A stretch of DNA of 64,000 nucleotides from Flavobacterium cyclinae. Lineage in GTDB: Bacteria; Bacteroidota; Bacteroidia; Flavobacteriales; Flavobacteriaceae. The position numbers and the translations under genes are program-made. The DNA lies in NCBI RefSeq assembly GCF_021172145.1, contig NZ_CP089095.1, positions 744,001-808,000 of the forward strand, in the 5' to 3' direction. This document shows positions 43,447 through 50,597 of the stretch, in pieces. The notes under the pieces were generated by a model. That model did no database searches and was not told where the DNA came from. It was given only the letters and a program-made list of their open reading frames with translations. Positions within the stretch are counted from its first letter, which is position 1, and each line of letters begins with the position of its first letter.

Positions 43447-44453
43447 TAAATAATATTCACTTCCGCTTCAATAGCAATTCCGAATTTTTCTAAAATCGTT
43501 TGTTGGATATTTCTCGAAAGTGCTACAATTTCGGCTCCTGTTGCTGTTCCGTAATTGACTAAAACCAAAGCTTGATTTTTATGAACTCCAGCATCGCCAA
43601 AACGTTTGTCTTTAAAACCAGCTTGTTCAATTAGCCAACCAGCCGGAACTTTTACCTCCGTTTCCGAAACTACATAATGAGGCATTTCTGGGTGAAGTGC
43701 TTTTGCTTTTTCGTAGACTTCTTTTGCAATAATCGGGTTTTTGAAGAAACTTCCACTGTTGCCTAATTCTTTTGGATCTGGTAATTTACTTCGACGAATG
43801 GCAATTACAGCATTGCTAACGTCTTTTAAGGTTGGGTTTTCTATTCCGTTTTGTTTTAATTCGGTTTCAATAGCGCCATAAGTTGTAGAAACTTTGTGGT
43901 TTTTCTTCGTTAATTTAAAACTAACCGAAGTTATGATGTATTGGTTTTTTAATTCGTTTTTGAAAACACTTTCACGGTATTCAAATTTACATTGCGCATT
44001 GGTAAACTTTTCAATTGCTAATGTTTTCAAATTCAAAGCATCGCACGAAAACATCGTGTCTTTAATTTCCACACCATAAGCTCCAATATTTTGAATAGGA
44101 GTTGTACCTACATTTCCAGGAATCAAAGATAAGTTTTCAATTCCGCCGAAATTTTGGTTGATGCACCAAAGTACAAATTCATGCCAATTTTCGCCAGCTT
44201 GCGCTTTTACGATGACAAAATCATCGTTTTCTTCAACAATTTCTCTTCCTTTTAAGTTCACATGAACGACTAATTTTTCAATGTTTTGCGTTAACAACAT
44301 ATTGCTTCCGCCACCCAAAATAAAAATATCGTTGTTTGCTCTCAACACTTCTTTTAATTCATCGATAGATGAAACAGAAACAAACTGTTTAGCTTTAGCT
44401 TCAATTCCAAAAGTGTTATAATTTTTTAAAGAGAAATTGGTTTGAATATTCAT
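43446..44453 (-). CDS. murB: UDP-N-acetylenolpyruvoylglucosamine reductase
   Basis: I start at ATG 44453 (335 residues). The frame is open 20 codons more, but a full promoter lies there. FAD-binding signatures are FILGGGSNMLL (44-54), GIENLSLIPGNVGTTPIQNI and YRESVFKNEL. NSGSFFKNP contains the proton-donor Ser. It reduces UDP-GlcNAc enolpyruvate to UDP-MurNAc with NADPH (peptidoglycan precursor). Its length and YxxR region suggest the E. coli-like type I enzyme. Confidence 0.95.
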   Translation of the reverse strand: MNIQTNFSLKNYNTFGIEAKAKQFVSVSSIDELKEVLRANNDIFILGGGSNMLLTQNIEKLVVHVNLKGREIVEENDDFVIVKAQAGENWHEFVLWCINQNFGGIENLSLIPGNVGTTPIQNIGAYGVEIKDTMFSCDALNLKTLAIEKFTNAQCKFEYRESVFKNELKNQYIITSVSFKLTKKNHKVSTTYGAIETELKQNGIENPTLKDVSNAVIAIRRSKLPDPKELGNSGSFFKNPIIAKEVYEKAKALHPEMPHYVVSETEVKVPAGWLIEQAGFKDKRFGDAGVHKNQALVLVNYGTATGAEIVALSRNIQQTILEKFGIAIEAEVNII

Positions 44454-44470
44454 GGTGGAATAATTTTTTT

Positions 44471-44500
44471 CAAATGTAATGTATATAGTAGAAATTCCAA
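44471..44500 (-). promoter_or_regulatory. Promoter for murB
   Basis: On the minus strand TTG (plus 44498-44500), 19 bases, then TACATTTG (plus 44471-44478), 17 bases before ATG 44453. Both elements match the consensus, so this is one of the clearest promoters in the window. Confidence 0.8.
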
Positions 44501-44541
44501 AAATCAAGTTCAAAACTTCTTAAATCTAAAATCCATAATCA

Positions 44542-45627
44542 TCAATCTTCAATCAAAAACATTTTATACGATTGATGCGTTTCTTTGATAATCATCTCCG
44601 TTCGTTCTGCATGCGTGTCGGAAATAAAAATTTGTCCAAAAACAGCATCATTTACCATAGTGACAATTTTTTGCACACGTGTTTCGTCTAATTTATCGAA
44701 AATATCATCAAAAAGAAGAATTGGTAATTCGCCACTTTGTTTTTTCATAAACTCGAATTGTGCCAATTTCAGAGCTATCAAAAATGATTTCTGTTGGCCT
44801 TGTGAGCCAAATTTCTTAATCGGGAAACCATCAATCTCAAAAACCAAATCATCTTTGTGAATTCCAGAACTTGTATATTGAATAATTCGGTCTTTTTGTA
44901 ACGATTCTTCTAAAAGTGATGATAAATCTTTTTCGAACAATTGACTTTCGTAACGCAAAGCAACCGATTCATTTCCTCCCGAAATATTAGTGTGATGTTT
45001 TTGGAAAATCGGGATAAAATCGTTCAAAAATTGGTTTCTTTTTTCGAAGATTAATTGTCCGGTTTCACTTAATAATTCGTTGTAAATCGATAAATTATCA
45101 GAATCAAAAGTCTGGTTTAAAGCGAAGTATTTCAATAAAGCATTGCGCTGCGCTAACGTTTTTTGATATTGAATCAGTAATTGTAAATATTGGTTATCTA
45201 ATGTTCCAATAACGCTATCAATAAATTTTCTTCTTGTTTCACTTCCTTCCACAATCAAATCAGCATCGGAAGGCGAAATGATTACCAAAGGAATTAATCC
45301 CAAATGTTCAGAAAGTTTTTCATAAACTTTTCCATTTCGCTTGATGGTCTTTTTTTGTCCTTTTTTTAAACTGCAAACTATTTTTTCCTCTTTGCCATTT
45401 TTATGAAGCAAAGCGTCAATCACGAAAAACTCTTCGCCATGTTTGATGTTTTGAATTGCTAAGGGATTGAAATAGCTTTTTCCATAAGCTAAATGGTAAA
45501 TTGCATCTAAAATATTGGTTTTTCCAACACCATTTTTTCCTACAAAACAATTAATTTTAGCATCAAAATCAAATTCGATTTGGGCTAAATTCTTATAATT
45601 AAGTAAAGATAATTGTTTTAAAAACAC
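44542..45627 (-). CDS. recF: DNA replication/repair protein RecF
   Basis: I choose GTG at 45627 (361 residues). The frame extends to a TTG at 45672, but that codon lies in the -7 element. It has the Walker A motif [13 protein letters not shown] (29-40), NYKNLAQ typical of the RecF N-terminus, the SMC-like C-terminal region with signature [14 protein letters not shown] and Walker [12 protein letters not shown]. RecF loads RecA at gaps through RecOR. The last codons fall in a repeated 'aatctt' phrase. Confidence 0.93.
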   Translation of the reverse strand: MFLKQLSLLNYKNLAQIEFDFDAKINCFVGKNGVGKTNILDAIYHLAYGKSYFNPLAIQNIKHGEEFFVIDALLHKNGKEEKIVCSLKKGQKKTIKRNGKVYEKLSEHLGLIPLVIISPSDADLIVEGSETRRKFIDSVIGTLDNQYLQLLIQYQKTLAQRNALLKYFALNQTFDSDNLSIYNELLSETGQLIFEKRNQFLNDFIPIFQKHHTNISGGNESVALRYESQLFEKDLSSLLEESLQKDRIIQYTSSGIHKDDLVFEIDGFPIKKFGSQGQQKSFLIALKLAQFEFMKKQSGELPILLFDDIFDKLDETRVQKIVTMVNDAVFGQIFISDTHAERTEMIIKETHQSYKMFLIED

Positions 45628-45669
45628 AATAATTAAAGGTTGTTTGATGAGTAAAAGTAAGACTTCCTG

Positions 45670-45677
45670 CAAAAGTA
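45670..45677 (-). promoter_or_regulatory. -7 promoter element (TACTTTTG) for recF
   Basis: An exact TAnnTTTG on the minus strand, 42 bases before GTG 45627, includes the first in-frame TTG and so argues for the GTG start. Confidence 0.5.
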
Positions 45678-45732
45678 AATTGAAATTCTTAAAAATATCT
45701 ACAAAAATGGTTTTAAATTTTAATAAAAATTA

Positions 45733-45740
45733 TATTTTTG
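45733..45740 (+). promoter_or_regulatory. -7 promoter element (TATTTTTG) for the TPR-ribH operon
   Basis: TATTTTTG fits TAnnTTTG and lies 22 bases before ATG 45763. -33 TTG absent. Confidence 0.5.
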
Positions 45741-45762
45741 CACCTCATTAAATTAAAAATAA

Positions 45763-46551
45763 ATGGCAACATATAACAAAAGAGGTTACAAAGCCCCAAA
45801 ACCTGAAGAAGCAAAAGTTGAAAATGAGTTTGAAGAAGTAGAAGCAATTGATGTACAAGATAGTACTACAGCTGAGGTATTCAATACTTTAGATGAAACA
45901 GCTTCTAAAACTGAGGATTGGGTAGCAAAAAATCAAAAATTACTTTTAGGTATTGTAGGTGCAATTGCGATTGGTACATTATCTTACTTGTTATACAATC
46001 GTTTTGTTGTTGAGCCTAATGAAGAAAAAGCTGCAAATGAAATTTTTCAAGCGCAACAATTTTTTCAACAAGCGGTTGATGCTTCAGAAAAGAATGATTC
46101 TTTATACAAATTAGCTCTTAATGGTGGAGAAGGTAAATTAGGTTTCTTAGCGGTAGCTGATCAATATTCAGGAACTGCAGCTGGAAATTTAGCCAACTAT
46201 CATGCTGGTATGGCTTATTTAAACTTAGGTGATTTCAAAAATGCGATTACTTATTTAGAGAAATTTAAGTCTGATGATGCTATTTTAAAACCAATTGCTT
46301 TAGGTGCTATTGGAGATGCTTTATCAGAAACAAATAAAGTTGATGAAGCTATTTCATATTACAAGCAAGCTGCAGAAGCTTCTGAAAATGAATTTACAAC
46401 TCCAAGATTTTTGTTGAAAGCTGCTCAATTAAATTTAGTGGCTGGAAAGAAAGAAGAAGCGCACAAATTATTTGTAGAGATCAAAGAAAAATATGAAACT
46501 TCTAAAGAAGGTTTAAATATTGATGCTTTTATTGCATTGACAGAAAAATAA
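45763..46551 (+). CDS. TPR-repeat membrane protein (YfgM-like)
   Basis: The 262-residue protein has an acidic N-terminus, one membrane helix at about 60-78 (LLLGIVGAIAIGTLSYLLY) and a soluble TPR domain (about 90-255: AGNLANYHAGMAYLNLGDFK; DALSETNKVDEAISYYKQA). The topology is that of E. coli YfgM, a periplasmic chaperone-like partner of the Sec translocon, but an outer-membrane lipid or assembly role is also possible. The stop overlaps ribH by one base (TAATG), so the two genes are translationally coupled. Confidence 0.85.
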   Translation: MATYNKRGYKAPKPEEAKVENEFEEVEAIDVQDSTTAEVFNTLDETASKTEDWVAKNQKLLLGIVGAIAIGTLSYLLYNRFVVEPNEEKAANEIFQAQQFFQQAVDASEKNDSLYKLALNGGEGKLGFLAVADQYSGTAAGNLANYHAGMAYLNLGDFKNAITYLEKFKSDDAILKPIALGAIGDALSETNKVDEAISYYKQAAEASENEFTTPRFLLKAAQLNLVAGKKEEAHKLFVEIKEKYETSKEGLNIDAFIALTEK

Positions 46552-47039
46552 TGGCAACAGAAAATAAAAATTTATCAAATTACGATAAAAACACAATCCC
46601 AAATGCGAAAGACTTTCGGTTTGGGATTGTTGTTTCAGAATGGAATGAACAAGTAACAGAAGGCTTGTATAATGGAGCTTTTTCCGCTTTAACCGATTGT
46701 GGAGCTTTGCAAGAAAACATTATTCGTTGGAATGTTCCTGGAAGTTTTGAATTGATTTTTGGTGCACGACAAATGCATGAAAAATTAGAGTTGGACGCAG
46801 TAATCGTTATTGGTTGTGTAATCAAAGGAGAAACGATGCATTTCGAATTTGTTTGTGAAGGGGTTACTCAAGGTATGAAAGATTTAAATCTTTTATATGA
46901 TGTGCCTACAATTTTTTGCGTGTTAACCGATAACAATATGCAACAATCGCTTGACAGAAGCGGAGGAAAGCACGGAAATAAAGGTGTAGAAGCTGCAATA
47001 GCAGCCATTAAAATGATAGATTTGAATAAAAAAGTTTAA
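46551..47039 (+). CDS. ribH: 6,7-dimethyl-8-ribityllumazine synthase
   Basis: The 162-residue enzyme has FGIVVSEWNEQVTEGLYNGA, VPGSFELIFGARQM and VIVIGCVIKGETMHFEFVC, typical of lumazine synthase, and the C-terminal DRSGGKHGNKGVEAA. It condenses the diaminouracil with dihydroxybutanone phosphate in riboflavin synthesis and assembles as pentamers or 60-mers. It is coupled to the TPR gene. A terminator and then an IS follow, while the usual small partner gene lies at 48504. Confidence 0.95.
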   Translation: MATENKNLSNYDKNTIPNAKDFRFGIVVSEWNEQVTEGLYNGAFSALTDCGALQENIIRWNVPGSFELIFGARQMHEKLELDAVIVIGCVIKGETMHFEFVCEGVTQGMKDLNLLYDVPTIFCVLTDNNMQQSLDRSGGKHGNKGVEAAIAAIKMIDLNKKV

Positions 47040-47059
47040 TTTTTACTATAGAAAATTAT

Positions 47060-47086
47060 AAATCCCGCTTTTATGGCGGGATTTTT
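47060..47086 (+). terminator. ribH terminator
   Basis: AAATCCCGC (47060-47068) pairs with GCGGGATTT (47076-47084) around a 7-base loop, followed by T residues to 47086. Confidence 0.85.
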
Positions 47087-47099
47087 GTTAACAATGTCT

Positions 47100-47119
47100 T
47101 GTCCTGAAAAAAGTTGACT
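47100..47119 (+). repeat. Left terminal inverted repeat of the IS
   Basis: This 20-bp repeat, starting TGTCCTG, is matched at 48422-48441 with two mismatches. It probably contains the transposase-binding site and an outward or inward promoter. Confidence 0.85.
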
Positions 47120-47133
47120 AAAAATCACATAAT

Positions 47134-47508
47134 ATGTCAACAAAAAAGAAAATTTCAAAAATTCCAACTGTCCCACAAATTTACAGCGAAGCATTTAAAC
47201 GTCAAGTTGTAAGTGAATTTGAGAGGGGTTTATTTACAAAAGCAGAGCTTCGAAGACGTTACAATATTTTAGGTAGTAGTTGTATACCAAGATGGTTAAA
47301 AAAATATGGTAAATTTACCTATGAAGATAAATTAACTATTGGTCGTCCTATGAAAGATCCTCAACAACAGCGTATAAAAGAGCTAGAAGCTCAATTAGCG
47401 AAAAAAGAAGAAGAATTAAAAGTATTTAAACGATTTATTGAAATAGCTGAACGTGAACTTAAAATTGATATTGTAAAAAAGTCTGGTTCCAAGCAGTCGA
47501 AGAAATAA
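47134..47508 (+). CDS. IS3-family transposase OrfA
   Basis: The 124-residue DNA-binding protein has a helix-turn-helix (about 15-60: YSEAFKRQVVSEFERGLFTK; SCIPRWLKKYG) and a coiled-coil (about 85-115: RIKELEAQLAKKEEELKVFK) for multimerization. It binds the terminal repeats. The heptamer A AAA AAG at 47475-47481 lies in the correct phase near its end, so part of the ribosomes should shift to the orfB frame and make the OrfAB transposase. Confidence 0.93.
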   Translation: MSTKKKISKIPTVPQIYSEAFKRQVVSEFERGLFTKAELRRRYNILGSSCIPRWLKKYGKFTYEDKLTIGRPMKDPQQQRIKELEAQLAKKEEELKVFKRFIEIAERELKIDIVKKSGSKQSKK

Positions 47509-47534
47509 ATATAAATAGTTCATTGACTATTTAT
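47475..47534 (+). promoter_or_regulatory. Programmed -1 frameshift site: A6G slippery heptamer and downstream hairpin
   Basis: A-AAA-AAG (47475-47481) is in the orfA frame (GTA AAA AAG). After a -1 slip the new frame is open through to orfB (VWFQAVEEINI...). A perfect 9-bp hairpin ATAAATAGT (47511-47519) / ACTATTTAT (47526-47534) lies 29 bases downstream and may stimulate slipping. Confidence 0.8.
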
Positions 47535-48401
47535 GAGTTATGCGAACTGTTTGGATACACAAAACAAGCATTTTACAAGCGAAAGTCAAAGGTAAAAACA
47601 CCTAAATACAACTCAGAATTATTACGAAGTTTGGTAGTTACTATTCGTAAGCAATTACCCCGAACAGGTGGTAAAAAACTTCATGTAATGTTACAAGATG
47701 AATTTATAAAACACCATATATCAATTGGTCGGGATAATTTTTTAGATTTTTTAAAAGCAGAATATTTACAAGTTCCTAAAGCTCGAAGATATTACAAAAC
47801 AACAAATTCAAGACATTGGATGAAACGCTATCCAAATTTAATTAGCAATTTAGTACTTAACAGACCTGAGCAGGTTTGGGTTGCTGATATAACATATTTA
47901 CGAACAAAAGAGAAAACATATTATTTGCATTTACTCACTGATGCGTGTTCCAAGAAAATTGTAGGATATCAATTGTCAGATAATTTAATGAGCTCAACTA
48001 CTGTAAAAGCTTTAGAAATGGCTTTGATTAAGAGGAAAACAAAAAATCAACTCATTCACCATTCTGATAGAGGTTTACAATACTGTAGTAAAGAGTATAC
48101 CGAATTGTTAAAGAAAAACAATATTTTAATTAGTATGACGCAAGAATACGACCCATATGAAAATGCAGTGGCAGAAAGAGTAAATGGAATTTTAAAAGAA
48201 GAATTTGGTTTACATGAAATATTTGAAAACTATCAAAATTTAAACAAACAAGTTACACAGGCCATAACTTTATACAACAATTTTAGAATACATATGTCAA
48301 TTAATATGATAACTCCAAACCAAGCACATCAACAAAAAATAATACATTTAAAACAATGGAAAAAAATAAATCGTAACAGAATTAATTCTGTTACGATTTA
48401 A
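47523..48401 (+). CDS. IS3-family transposase OrfB (DDE integrase domain)
   Basis: The 292 residues from TTG 47523 belong to a frame that is open from 47481 and is probably made mainly as the OrfAB fusion. The N-terminal HTH_21-like region (TIYELCELFGYTKQAFYKRK) is followed by the rve catalytic core. Asp122 (VWVADITYL), Asp182 (HHSDRGLQY) and Glu218 (AVAERVNGI), with exactly 35 residues between the last two, form an intact DD(35)E triad. The protein looks active. Its 3' end contains a 32-bp palindrome. Confidence 0.93.
   Translation: MTIYELCELFGYTKQAFYKRKSKVKTPKYNSELLRSLVVTIRKQLPRTGGKKLHVMLQDEFIKHHISIGRDNFLDFLKAEYLQVPKARRYYKTTNSRHWMKRYPNLISNLVLNRPEQVWVADITYLRTKEKTYYLHLLTDACSKKIVGYQLSDNLMSSTTVKALEMALIKRKTKNQLIHHSDRGLQYCSKEYTELLKKNNILISMTQEYDPYENAVAERVNGILKEEFGLHEIFENYQNLNKQVTQAITLYNNFRIHMSINMITPNQAHQQKIIHLKQWKKINRNRINSVTI
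48368..48399 (-). terminator. Perfect 32-bp palindrome at the end of orfB, acting as antisense terminator
   Basis: AAATCGTAACAGAATT (48368-48383) is the exact reverse complement of AATTCTGTTACGATTT (48384-48399). On the minus strand it is followed by a U run (plus AAAAAAATAAA at about 48360-48370), so it should stop transcripts entering the IS from the right. On the plus strand no T run follows. Confidence 0.65.
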
Positions 48402-48421
48402 CTATATTTGGATTATTAACG

Positions 48422-48441
48422 AGTCAACCTTTTTTAGGACA
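48422..48441 (-). repeat. Right terminal inverted repeat of the IS
   Basis: In reverse complement it reads TGTCCTAAAAAAGGTTGACT, two changes from the left end. Confidence 0.85.
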
Positions 48442-48503
48442 ACTCACAAATAATTAGATTTAAAAAGTAATTAATTTGTTAAATTTGAAAAAAATAATGT
48501 GTT

Positions 48504-48800
48504 ATGTTTAAGTTTGGAAGAGGTTCGTTTAAATTACCACAAAATAGAAAATTCAACTACACACCTCGACATTATAAAGGGAAAGAAGTAGAAAATCCAT
48601 TCGATTTTGACTCGGCTATTAGAAGAGATCGTGAATCTGTAAATTATAATGATTTTAGAGCGCATTGGAGTGAAGCCCGAGTAAATAGCAGACATAGAGG
48701 GAATCGTCATTTTAATATGCGTATAATGATTATTGTTTTGATTCTACTTTTTATTTTTATGTATGTAATTGATTTTGACTTTTCCATTTTTAAGAAATAA
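48504..48800 (+). CDS. Small basic membrane protein of the ribH-mutL locus
   Basis: The 98-residue protein is basic and Arg/Asn-rich (FGRGSFKLPQNRKFNY; AIRRDRESVNYNDF; RHRGNRHFNM) with one C-terminal membrane helix (IMIIVLILLFIFMYVIDF). Homologues next to ribH are often mislabelled 'riboflavin synthase subunit beta' by adjacency. I see no enzyme motif. The IS inserted between it and ribH separates it from the former partner. Its own promoter was not found. Confidence 0.75.
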   Translation: MFKFGRGSFKLPQNRKFNYTPRHYKGKEVENPFDFDSAIRRDRESVNYNDFRAHWSEARVNSRHRGNRHFNMRIMIIVLILLFIFMYVIDFDFSIFKK

Positions 48801-48808
48801 CTAAAATA

Positions 48809-49480
48809 ATGTATATGAATAACGCAATATGGTTTTTTGATAATATTGATGTTTTTCAAATTCTATGTCCTCATAAGTTCCAAGAATATAAAAAAGATCA
48901 CGCTTTTAATTATTTTAAAAAAGGGGATTATATCTATTTTGAAAACGATGTTGCAAATAAAGTTTTTTTAGTTAATTCTGGTAAAATAAAAGTAGGATAT
49001 ATAACAGATGATGGTGATGAAATAATTACAGCCATTTTAATAAAAGGACAAATTTTTGGTGAGAAAGCCATATTAGGAGAAGAAAAACGAAACGAATTTG
49101 CCCAAGCACTAGATAACGAGGTATCAACTTGTGTGGTTTCTTTAGATATGATGCATGAACTGTTGAGGCGAAATTCTGAATTCAGCATCTCCATATATAA
49201 ATTCATAGGATATCGTTTTAAAAAGTTAGAAAGAAGATTGCAGATTATGCTTTTTAAGGATGCTAAAACACGATTATTAGAATTTTTAAAAGAGTTGTCT
49301 GATGACTATGGGTTTACAAATGCAGTTACCGGTGATACTGTTATTAAACATCCATTTACTCAAAAAGAAATTGCTTCATTAATTGGTTTGTCTCGCCCAA
49401 CCCTGAATGTTCTTATTAATGAGCTTCAAAATGAAAAAGTATTGACTTTTGAACGAAAACAAATTATTCTCCATAAGTAA
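48809..49480 (+). CDS. Crp/Fnr family transcriptional regulator
   Basis: The 223-residue regulator has an N-terminal cyclic-nucleotide-like beta-roll (about 35-125: FKKGDYIYFENDVANKVFLV; GQIFGEKAILGEEK) and a dimer helix. A C-terminal Crp-type HTH (about 175-220) carries FTQKEIASLIGLSRPTLNVL. It lacks the N-terminal Cys cluster of oxygen-sensing FNR, so its effector is unknown. A perfect dyad at 49564 next to the following gene is a candidate target. ATG at 48809 or 48815 can be the start. Confidence 0.9.
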   Translation: MYMNNAIWFFDNIDVFQILCPHKFQEYKKDHAFNYFKKGDYIYFENDVANKVFLVNSGKIKVGYITDDGDEIITAILIKGQIFGEKAILGEEKRNEFAQALDNEVSTCVVSLDMMHELLRRNSEFSISIYKFIGYRFKKLERRLQIMLFKDAKTRLLEFLKELSDDYGFTNAVTGDTVIKHPFTQKEIASLIGLSRPTLNVLINELQNEKVLTFERKQIILHK

Positions 49481-49506
49481 AAAGTGTTAGCTATCTAACA
49501 CTTTTT
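49479..49506 (+). terminator. Terminator of the Crp/Fnr gene
   Basis: AAAAAGTGTTAG (49479-49490) pairs perfectly with CTAACACTTTTT (49495-49506) around CTAT. The stop codon forms part of the left arm. Confidence 0.88.
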
Positions 49507-49563
49507 TGTTTTTTTAGAATGTAATTTTGTGGTATTAGTTTTAGTTCGTTTATAATATTTTAT

Positions 49564-49582
49564 TAATTCGAATTTCGAATTA
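49564..49582 (+). promoter_or_regulatory. Perfect 19-nt dyad upstream of the outer-membrane gene (candidate operator)
   Basis: TAATTCGAA (49564-49572), a central T, TTCGAATTA (49574-49582). It lies 10 bases before ATG 49593 and 80 bases behind the Crp/Fnr stop. It is not the TTGAT-N4-ATCAA FNR box. Confidence 0.6.
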
Positions 49583-49592
49583 GATAACCAAA

Positions 49593-50480
49593 ATGGATTT
49601 GATGAAAAAAGTTGTATTTGTTTTAATTTTATGGGCTAGTAATGCTGTTTTTTCGCAAGGTTGTAGTGATGCTGGATTTTGCACTTCAGAAAACATGAAA
49701 TATGGAACAGCTGTAGATTCTATAAAACATACGTTAAAATTTGGAGTTAATCATGGTAGTGCAGATTTTGATATTTCTGTATTTGGGATGTACTTAGAGT
49801 ACCAATATAAAATTACAGAAAAATTAAATATTGGTACAAGAATAAATTACATTAATCAAACAAAAGAAACAGTTTCATCAAGTAGTTTATCTGATGGTTT
49901 TATAATAGCAGATTATATAGTTAATCCCACAGTAAGTGCAAGTGTTGGGTTGAAAATTCCTTTTACAGACGGAAATGTGAAAGAGAATGGCATGGCTTTA
50001 CCAATGGATTTACAACCTAGTTTAGGAACTTATGATTTAATTTTTGGGGTTTCAAAAAAATATAAAAATTTATTTTTTGCTTTGGGTTACCAACACCCCT
50101 TGAATAAAAACAATAATACTTTTATTAAGCCATCAAGTTCTAATGAATTTTTTACAACAAATCAATTTGAAAGAGCTCCCGATTTGTTATTCAGATTGGG
50201 ATATAATTATTCTATAAATTCTAAATGGAAACTAAGCCCAAGTTTGCTCCCAATCTACCATATTGCTAATGATACTTTTGAAGATGTTAACAATCAGGAA
50301 GTTCAGATAAGTGGATCTAAAGGTTTAACATTAAATGCTAGTTTATTGGCGGTATATTCATTAAATGACAAAAATGCGATTGAATTTAATTTAGGTACAC
50401 CATTAATAGTTAGAGATGCCAGACCTGATGGTTTGACTAGGTCAATAGTATTAAATTTAGAATATAAATTTAGATTTTAA
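49593..50480 (+). CDS. Outer-membrane beta-barrel protein
   Basis: The 295-residue protein has a signal peptide (VVFVLILWASNAVFSQ) followed by GCSDAGFCT and repeated amphipathic strands, ending in a Phe (NLEYKFRF) as in outer-membrane barrels. The N-terminal CSDAGFC motif is shared by a group of small Bacteroidetes barrels. It may transport hydrophobic compounds, but there is no direct evidence. It is the neighbour of the Crp/Fnr gene, from which it is separated by a terminator and the dyad at 49564, so it may be a target. ATG at 49602 is an alternative start. Confidence 0.7.
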   Translation: MDLMKKVVFVLILWASNAVFSQGCSDAGFCTSENMKYGTAVDSIKHTLKFGVNHGSADFDISVFGMYLEYQYKITEKLNIGTRINYINQTKETVSSSSLSDGFIIADYIVNPTVSASVGLKIPFTDGNVKENGMALPMDLQPSLGTYDLIFGVSKKYKNLFFALGYQHPLNKNNNTFIKPSSSNEFFTTNQFERAPDLLFRLGYNYSINSKWKLSPSLLPIYHIANDTFEDVNNQEVQISGSKGLTLNASLLAVYSLNDKNAIEFNLGTPLIVRDARPDGLTRSIVLNLEYKFRF

Positions 50481-50500
50481 GTTTTTAAAGTTTGTTTTAG

Positions 50501-50534
50501 TAAACCTACATTTTTATGTAGGTTTATTTTTTTT
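50501..50534 (+). terminator. Terminator after the barrel gene
   Basis: TAAACCTACA (50501-50510) pairs perfectly with TGTAGGTTTA (50517-50526) around a 6-base loop and is followed by T8. Confidence 0.88.
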
Positions 50535-50560
50535 ATAAAGAAAACACCATATAATTTCTT

Positions 50561-50568
50561 TATTTTTG
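50561..50568 (+). promoter_or_regulatory. -7 promoter element (TATTTTTG) for mutL
   Basis: TATTTTTG matches TAnnTTTG and lies 29 bases before ATG 50598. -33 element not seen. Confidence 0.5.
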
Positions 50569-50597
50569 CAAATCAAATAAATCATTTAAAATATCTA

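Larger units (their letters stand above)
47100..48441 (+). mobile_element. IS3-family insertion sequence (1342 bp, apparently complete)
   Basis: The element runs from TGTCCTGAAAAAAGTTGACT (47100-47119) to its imperfect inverted repeat AGTCAACCTTTTTTAGGACA (48422-48441), 18 of 20 bases matching. It carries an orfA/orfB pair, a slippery site for -1 frameshifting and an antisense-facing terminator. It sits between ribH and the 98-residue gene that usually follows it. No convincing target-site duplication is seen (left TCT, right ACT). Confidence 0.9.

Noticed and set aside
46486..46551. FMN riboswitch before ribH
   Set aside because: ribH overlaps the stop of the TPR gene by one base and has no leader. 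No RFN element is visible.
47097..48444. Possible target-site duplication of the IS (TCT / ACT)
   Set aside because: Only two of three bases match and shifting the ends by one base does not help. I do not call a duplication.
48504..48800. 'Riboflavin synthase beta subunit' label for the 98-residue gene
   Set aside because: The sequence has a basic tail and one membrane helix and no lumazine or riboflavin synthase motif. The label is an adjacency artefact.
49564..49582. FNR or CRP box before the barrel gene
   Set aside because: The dyad TAATTCGAA-T-TTCGAATTA does not fit TTGAT-N4-ATCAA or TGTGA-N6-TCACA. It is kept only as an unnamed operator candidate.
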